From: Ficedula albicollis
Lineage: Eukaryota > Chordata > Aves > Passeriformes > Muscicapidae
Assembly: GCF_000247815.1 (NCBI RefSeq)
Contig: NC_021673.1
Coordinates: forward strand, 47,428,069 to 47,492,068
DNA: 64,000 nt
Direction of reading: 5' to 3'
Below the pieces are notes generated by a model. It had not been told where the DNA came from, did no database searches, and saw nothing but the letters and a program-made list of their open reading frames with translations. How positions within the stretch are numbered: position 1 is the stretch's first letter; each line of letters starts with the position of its first letter. The position numbers and the translations under genes are program-made. Shown here piece by piece: positions 56,616 through 64,000 of this stretch.

Positions 56616-59600
56616 TCAGGCAACGGTTGAAATTCGTTCCCTCTTCAGTCTCTTCCTTATAAAAGTCACTAGTGCTCCCAGGGGTATGCACATGGTGGAT
56701 GCTGCCACCAGCAGCCCGATCACCGCCAGGGCATAGCCTGGGTAATCCTTGGTCACCAGCTGCCCCTGCAAGGGAGAAAAGCAGTGTTGGATCTGTGGAA
56801 TCTGTCCCAGAGTTGGGCCAGGAGCAAAGCGGTGTGTATGGGTCTGAGGGCCTCTGAGAAGCATTTTCAGTCTGTGGCAGCCCACAGCTGTCTTTTGTGT
56901 TCTGTCCCAGCTGTACACACTGGATACTTGACATGAACAGAGCTGCTGACAACAGGACTGGGGGAAACTTCAAGCTTTGGTAAAGAGCAGATTTTGGCTT
57001 GATTTGTGTTTCTTAATGAGGTGGCTGGGCCCTGACCCCTGTCAGGTCTCTGTTCCTCTCGTGGAGCCTGTGGGCTCATGCTGATACCCAGTCAACAGGC
57101 CAGGCCTGCCATGAGTCCCAGTGACATGAAAATAATTATGTGCTTTATTTCTGCATGATGGAAACACTTCCACAAAAGGTTATTAAACCAGTGATTACCT
57201 ATCCAGTAGTAATTGCTCTGTGATAAATGCATAGTCCAGTATTCTAAAGAAAGTGTTCTGGCCATGAAGAAAAATGTATATGGAAGTTACAAAAATTATT
57301 CCAGCAGCAGCTCAGTTCTGTTAAAGTAATATTTATTTTGTTTGAAGTAAATACTCTTTGAAAGTAGAGAGGTTTTAAGAATACTTTTAAAGATGATATT
57401 TGGGTCTTCTACATGAATGAAATTTAATTCTATGAAAGGGTGATTAAGAATCATAAAGGGAAATTAGTTGATTTTACAGAATCATTGCATCATCACTAAG
57501 TCAAGTTTTCCCTGATTTTCTTTCCACAAAATTAAGAGATGGTCCTGACTCCAGCTACTCACTTTCAGAAGGCCATTTTGTGGAACAGTGTAGTTAGGAA
57601 GGAAGCTTGTATCCTTGCATGAGCTAAGGAAAGTTTAAAACAGAAAAAAACTCAAACCCAAAACTCTTTTACCTGTGTGGCATCCCATGCTTGGTATTGC
57701 AATGTTCCTGTGAGGATATAGTCGGTGAGGTAAAAGATAAATAGGCTTATAATTAGCAGTGGACTAACAAAAGCCCACATGGTTTTCCAATACCAGTTTG
57801 GCTTGCATCCAATCATGGTGTAAAGATCTTTCTCAAATCTGTTCAAAAGAAAACCAAACACATATTTTTGCGACTGGCTACAGATAATCAATACCTTGTT
57901 CTGCTTTAGTTCAAAAACCACCTACAGCATCAAGTATGTCAGATTGAGAAAGGGGACTACAGTTGACCACAAATGAGCAGAGAATTATTGTCTGAAAAGC
58001 TTGCTCACCAGAATCACAGTGAGAAGGAAATCAAAGATGACAGTGAGGCTTTCAAGAGAATCCCCAGTTGCAGAGAATAGCTAGAAATAGGTCCAGCAAG
58101 AAAGTTCTGCCTGAAGTGTAAGCTCAGACTACTACTGGTGTCAGCTGACAGAGAGAAGCAATGATGCTGAAGTACTTTGGAGAAAACACCTGGGTTTATG
58201 TAGCTGAGTGTTACCAGTGCTCTGTTACCTGACTGTCTTTGAGGAAGTACTGACACTAGGAATGGTACCTCAAATCTCACAGGAGATCTGGATCTGATTC
58301 AAAGGCTTTGAACTCATCAGGGAAGACATATCCACGTGTGTGCCTGGACACCCTCTGTGTTGGCAGACTAACAAAGCAAATGCTGAAGCCTTTCCTTTCA
58401 GCTATTTTCAAACATCTTTGCTGTTCAAAACTTCTGATTCCAGAGCTTCCTTTTACCTACAAGAATTGACTTGGGAGACAAACCATGTGCAAGGTGACCA
58501 CCTTTGAAGGCAGACTTTCTGGTACTCTCGTCCTACTGAATTCCTGTCGTGGGAGGAGCAGAGTTTTGGCAGAAGTTGCTTCTGAGACCAAAGACAAGAG
58601 CAGGGAGCTGTGTGTACTCCTTAGTACTCCCGTGTCAGCAGAGACAGTGTCGGCCCAGCCTGGCCCCTCACAGCCCTGAGCCAAAGCCCTGGAAGGGGTC
58701 TGCAGGGAAGAGGAGACCCCCATCCCCCTGCTATAGCACAGGAGAAACATTTATCTCAAGGTGGTACTGTCCCACTATGAAGAAAGCAGTGCTCCAGCTT
58801 TTACCTCCTTATGCCATAGATGTAACAGACAGCAATGGTTTCCACTAGCACGATGAGCAGCAGAGAGAGGGTGGCTGCGTAGTCATTGAAGATGTCAAAC
58901 CAGTAATTTCCAGCCTCCATGGTGAAGATCAGGCCAATTATACAATTCACAAAACACACAACACCTGCATGGATAAAACAGGGATCCTGTCATTACACCT
59001 GGAAGTTTGTGTAGGGAAAATGTCACACTTCTTTTGACTAAAGAGCTGGTGGGATTTCTCCTGAGCAGTCTTCTCTGAGGAGAGGGATTTTCCTTTCCCC
59101 TGTGGAAAAGACCTGCCCATTTGCGTGTGTGACAGTCGTTAAACTGCTGCTCCTTAGCTCTGCACAGTCACATCACCCCAGGCATGGTCAAGGTAACCAA
59201 GTCTTAGCTACAGCCTTGTCATACGTGCATGCAGCATCTGCTGTTGCCGCAGGGCATCCAGCTAAAACAGGTTTTAAGGTAGGACAGCTGATTTCCATGC
59301 CCAGATGGGAGCACGTACTTCTTTTGACCAACAGCTGAAGTTGCTCATAGTTGGGATCCTGGCAATGTTACTGAACAGCTACTTGCTGCAACTATGTTGC
59401 CATTTGTATCCTCCCTTTAAGTTTCACCACTCAGGAGACACGAGTCTGAAGGAGCTGGGGTGTGTCAGGAAGCCTGGAAATTCACTGCCGCGACTGCCCT
59501 GGTGCTTTGGGAGCTCCCAAGGGAAAGGGCTGCACCGGATGGCAGGATTTCACAAGGGCACGCAAGCCCTCCCCTGCCTCCACCCGAGGTCAGAGAGTGG

Positions 59601-62600
59601 AGTGGCACTCCACTCAACAGCTGTGGAACACCGCAGCTCCTGCACACACACGGACACGGACACACACGCACACGCACACAGCCTGGCAGGTTCTTACCTG
59701 AGATCACCTCCTTGGGAAAGCGGGAGGCAATCGCCCTGCTGTCGGTCAGTGGTGTGAGGATGGCAGCCGTGTTTCCCAGCATGCTGCCAATGCCCAGCAT
59801 CAGCAGCATAAAGAAGTAGAGCACGGAGTACAGCTGGGGCACCTCCATGTTTTTGATTGCTTCCGAATAGACTATAAATGCCAGCCCCGTCCCCTGGACA
59901 GCCTGACAGAGACAAGGGGAGTTACAGGCAGCTCCTTAGCTCGAAAAAGGGCATAAGACAGAAGAAAGTGATTCTGTGTCATGACGAAGTACACCTGAGG
60001 TGTGGCTTTGCACAGCAAAGGCAGGTGAGGTCTTCACCAGTTTCTCCCAACTGCACAGACACTGTATGGTAATGACCCAAGCGAGCCCCTGCCCTATCCT
60101 AAGATGTAGAAATGATCCCCAGCCCTAGCTAGGCAGCTCCTGGCTCACATGGGGTGCCTGGGCTCAATGGGAGCAAAGGAGATACCACAAAGTGGCAACT
60201 CACCGTGTCAAGCTCAGCTTCCAAGCTGCAGTTTTTAATCTGTGGCGCTAATTGGGCATATTCCTGTGGATAAGTGGCCATGAGGTAATCTTTCATCTCA
60301 TTGAGGTTGTCTGCTGTTACAGAGCCTTCCTCCAGGTCAAAAGCATTCAGCAGCAGCAGGATCACCCTGGGAAGGATTACAGGAATTTAGTGGCTTTCAG
60401 GCCCAGGACACCTCATCCGTTTTCTCCATCGGCCCCCATGGGGGTGCTTTGCAGGCCTCAGGGCTTCAGTATCCCTGGGTGAGAGCAGCACTTCCAGCAC
60501 AGTGTTGCGACACAGGCAGCCTTGTGCTCATTTGCGCCTTGGAGGGAGCAGCTCCTGTGCCCATACTGCTGCTCCAAGACAGGTATTTTGGGTGCTGGCC
60601 AGTGCTGGCTGGTGTCTCTTCCCCTTCGCCCTGCAGTCTCATGTCCACACCCCAGCAATTTTAAAGTCTTTTGGCAACAAGCAAGGACTAGCAGCTTGGT
60701 TTCCTCTCTGATCAGCAGATAGATTGAAAGCTCTAAAAATATGAGTAAATGTGTAACTGCCGTGGGCCCTATGCCAGGGACTGCACGCAAGCTTGCAGCT
60801 ACAGGACACAATCCTGTAGGCTGCTGGGCACTTGCAGAGCATCACAGCCAAGGTGTCTGAGCTCCTGGAACTTACGGGGTTAGCCTTAAAAGGGGGATCT
60901 GAGCATCACTGCATTTTTTAATCAGCTCCCTCACACTCTCTGGAGCATGCGCCAGAAAAAGAACACAGGAAAAAGTGCCTCTGTAACTTGCCCTGGCAAA
61001 CTCATCCTCTTGACTAGGCCTGTGCCTGGAAGCAGCACCCAGGTGTCAAAAGGCAAAGCGCTCTGACCTTTCATCTCAGGCTTCATCGCTTTGAATAGCT
61101 CCTTTAGCTTTATTAGAGCAGTATCAGCTGTGGTCGTGGGGCAGTGCTGGCACTGCTGCGTGCTGTTATTTATTTACCTCCCCCGTCACCTGCCCCAGAA
61201 TAGCTTGCAGCAGAAAACCAGTGAAACACTGGGCTCTTACTTGTTGATACAGCTCTCATAGTTAAAGGTCGCCTTGAAGCCGTAGATGGAGAAAGTGACG
61301 ATGCTGGCGAATATGGAGGTGGTGCTGTTGATTAGGGACACGATGATGGCATGTCTCTGGCAGTTGTTGGTGGGCTCGTTGTAGCTGGCAAAGGCGATGA
61401 GGCTGCCGAAGCCAAGGCCCAGCGAGAAGAAGATCTGCGTGGCAGCACTGATCCAGGTCTTGGGGTTTGACAGCTGCTCCAGCTGCAAAAGCCAGACAAG
61501 ACAGCAGGACCATGAAGTTCCACAAAGTGCCCAGCACTGCCCCTTCCAGCCTGCAGGGATGGGGACAAGGGCAGGGATGGGACCCTCTGTGCACTCATTA
61601 CAGGTCAGGGGTGGTTTTGGGCAGGGTTACTGCTCTGGCTGAAAATAATAGGTTATGCTAATGGAAAGATATTTTTCTGCAGGAAAAAGCAAGCGGTTTA
61701 TGGGCACCTTGGCAGCCTCCAGCCACTCCCAGCTGAGTTTTCCAGCTGCAGACCTATGCAGAAATTCAGTATAAAAAATTTAGTATTAAAAATAAAAGGG
61801 ACAAAGATCTTTTACAAACTTACATGTTTAGTAACAAATAACGTTTTCTGAAAAATTCAACACGGTTTTTCTGTACCTTTGGTGTGAACATGTAGATGAG
61901 CCCATTCACAGCTCCATGAAGTGTTAATCCTCTGATGAGGTATATGATGAGAACACAGTATGGCAAAGAGGCTGTCACGTAGACGACCTGGGGAAAGAGG
62001 GTAAAGACCTTGGTCTAAAGAATACATAAGACAAAGCTAATCTGCTATGTCAGTCTCACTTTACACAAATAATTTCCATTATCGTGTTTGTTATCCCATA
62101 TTAATCTTCAAAGAAATATTATCAGACAAATCTAACTTTAGATTTACATTTTATGGAAGTTTTTAATAATACTGAAGACCCAAATGTCTTCTCTTTGATT
62201 GGAAATCAAACAAAAATCTAAAATACTTGAAGCATGCACAAACTCAGTTCTGCATCATTTGGTAGCATAACACCAATTCACAACTATCTATCAAAAAGTC
62301 ATTAGGTGGAGGTCATTCATCATTTGTTCTAAAAGAAAGGCAAGCAGAGCTCATAAAAGGACGAAATCAAACTTGAATTCAATCAAACTGAATAAAAATT
62401 TAATTGAATCAGTTGCAGCAAGTTTAAGAGGTTATTCCTAGTTTACAGTCTCTTGGCTTTCTGTATTTGGCTAAGACGATTTGGGGATTACAGCCCTCAG
62501 CTTGCTGCTTAGTGCAGGCTCAGCCAGGACATTGGGGTTTTTCACCCCTCTTCCTCATAACTTCTGCTGTGAATAAAAAACCAAGCAAAAACTGTCCAGT

Positions 62601-63970
62601 AGATGTCTTGCTTTTCTTGCAAAGACCAAGGAATAGATGTCTCCTGACATGGCTCTGCTGGGGCAGATGGCTTTCCTCATGGCCAGCAGCCTGACAACTG
62701 GCCATGAGAGAGAGCTGGCTGTTTTTAAAGGATTTCTCTGGATTATTTTTTCAGTATCACGGAGTGTTTTGATTGATCCTGCTTCAGCTGCAACATGTCA
62801 GGGCAGCAGAGGCAGCAGAGCTCGGTGCTCTGGGGGCGATGCCGTGACCCCGAGGAGCAGCAGCCATCCCTCACTGCCGGCCAGCGCTCGTTTCCCCTCC
62901 CCACGTTCCGCCCGGGCTCAGCAGGGCTGTGCCCCCTCTCACCTTGCCGGTGGAGGCGGTGCCGCGGAGGATGCAGAGGTAAACCACGAGCCAGGCCAGC
63001 GTCAGGCACAGCGCCTGCTCCCACTGCACGCTCCCGCTGGCCTCCAGCGACGGGGAGATGTTCAGGGTCTGCCGGTACCAGAAGTACTGCGTGGACGATG
63101 TCTTCTCACACTCCTCCTCGTAGCCCGTGCGGTTGCTGTTGAGGGGGCAGGTGGCCCACGGCAGGGGGTCCTGGGAGGAAGGGGCATGAAGTGAGTGTGG
63201 GCTGTCGGCGTGGCAGGGAGGGCTGAGGTGCCGGTGGGGAACAGGGAGGATGTCGGCAAGGGCGGCTTTCTGCGCAGGTTGGCTTCTCACTGCAGTGTGC
63301 TACCCAGGGCTGGGGATGACCTTCTCCCCTGGAGATGATCTCTTTTGACAATCTCCCTTGGGAATGACCCTCTCCCCAAGGATTGATGGTTTCTGATCCT
63401 CTCCCCTGGGGATGACCCTTTCTGAACCCCCTACCCAAGGACAGATCAGCTCTGTCCCTCTTCCTTGGGGATGACCAGACTGATTCTCCCCCCAAGTGCT
63501 GAGCCTCTTTAACCCTCTCCCCTGGGGAAGACACTCTCCAAGTCTCTACTGTGGGGCCAAACCTCTCCCCTGCCATCAGACAGGCCCACCCCAGGATGCA
63601 GGACACCCTGGCACCAAGGCACATGTGACTTTGACCTGAACTCCATGGTGAGGAGAAGACAACGGCCAATGCCTCTAGGAAGACCATGGAGGAGGACTCA
63701 CATCACTGCCTCACTTTTCCTTTCAGCTAAGCTCTGGGTTTCTGAAGTTTTTGACACCCCTCCACATCCCCATTCCCAGCTGACAATCGTGCCATGCAAC
63801 ATCCAGCACCAATGCAAAGCCACCGTGACTCTCCGCAGCGACAGTGGGGCCAAACTGGGCCATTGGGAGCCCACACACCTGAAAGGAGTGGAAGAGGTAC
63901 CAGAAGGCCCAGGCATTTATCACATTGTAGTACATGGAGAGGAAGAAGGAAACAACAACACTGGCAACTC
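56616..63970 (-). CDS. SLC6A20: SLC6A20, sodium/imino-acid transporter SIT1 (3' nine coding exons, partial)
   Basis: SLC6A20 is an SLC6-family Na+/Cl- coupled transporter of proline, hydroxyproline and related imino acids in epithelial plasma membrane; in mammals it can pair with ACE2. Exons in transcript order: 63970-63879, 63170-62943, 61987-61877, 61482-61241, 60366-60204, 59902-59698, 58964-58805, 57838-57673, 56765-56616 (stop at 56618-56616), 1517 bases or about 505 residues. The first visible exon is TM3 ([17 protein letters not shown]). Next come the large glycosylated loop with NRT and NIS sites (62943-63170), TM regions with SYNEPTNNC and [15 protein letters not shown], the [10 protein letters not shown] loop, [38 protein letters not shown], and a last helix ending before [12 protein letters not shown]. 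Phrases match SLC6A20 much better than SLC6A18 or SLC6A19. Human has 592 residues; about 87 N-terminal residues lie outside the window. All junctions are GT-AG and in frame. Confidence 0.97.
59640..59686. repeat. Imperfect CA/CACGGA microsatellite
   Basis: CACACACACGGACACGGACA and further CACACGCACACGCACACA, directly downstream of an SLC6A20 exon (in the intron as transcribed). Short and interrupted. Confidence 0.8.
61988..62942 (-). other. SLC6A20: SLC6A20 intron (no feature recognised)
   Basis: Intron between the EL2-coding exon and the following exon. AT-rich on the left, GC-rich toward 62800-62942. I recognised no transposon, RNA or further exon. Confidence 0.7.
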
Positions 63971-64000
63971 CTGTGGGTATGGAGAGAGACACATGGTCAG

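Overview
This is a vertebrate nuclear segment, almost certainly from a bird and probably a songbird. It has large introns with GT-AG splice sites, CR1 retrotransposon tails with ATTCTGTG-type ends, and a SINE with a tRNA-Ile-like head joined to a CR1 tail, an architecture I know from passerine genomes. Three long pure-G blocks (182, about 221 and 1602 bases) and one 37-base N gap look like assembly artefacts and damage the ends of two genes.

Layout, left to right. (1) 1-7392: the last six coding exons of LIMD1 on the + strand (rest of LIM1, all of LIM2 and LIM3); earlier exons lie upstream. (2) 7393-14759: LIMD1 3'UTR and intergenic DNA with tandem duplications of 727, 608 and 65 bp. (3) 14760-14832: a tRNA-Arg(ACG) gene on the - strand, head to head with the next gene. 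(4) 14938-45220: SACM1L, the ER/Golgi phosphoinositide phosphatase. All 20 coding exons can be placed and sum to a 596-residue protein. Exon 1 is broken in this assembly by a G block. Intron 1 holds a CR1 tail, an LTR-like repeat, the SINE and a 26-bp minisatellite; intron 13 holds 124-bp and 1041-bp tandem duplications. (5) 45221-50185: SACM1L 3'UTR, a G block, and the N gap with its 1602-base G block. (6) 50186-55197: SNRPD1 (Sm D1), coding exons 2-4; the short first coding exon is not in readable sequence. (7) 56616-63970: SLC6A20 (SIT1 imino-acid transporter) on the - strand, nine coding exons from TM3 to the stop; its 5' exons lie beyond the right edge.

LIMD1-SACM1L-SLC6A20 is the gene order I know from human 3p21.31. 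SNRPD1 between SACM1L and SLC6A20 is unexpected from the human map (18q11). The genes have no shared pathway; this is a conserved neighbourhood, not an operon.

I found no new biological system. The points most worth a second look are the artefact that puts a stop in SACM1L exon 1, the gap that hides SNRPD1 exon 1, the SNRPD1 position, the tRNA-SACM1L divergent pair, a GC-AG intron, and the unusual number of near-identical tandem duplications. Exon borders were read by eye from splice signals and remembered human protein sequences; no search was run.
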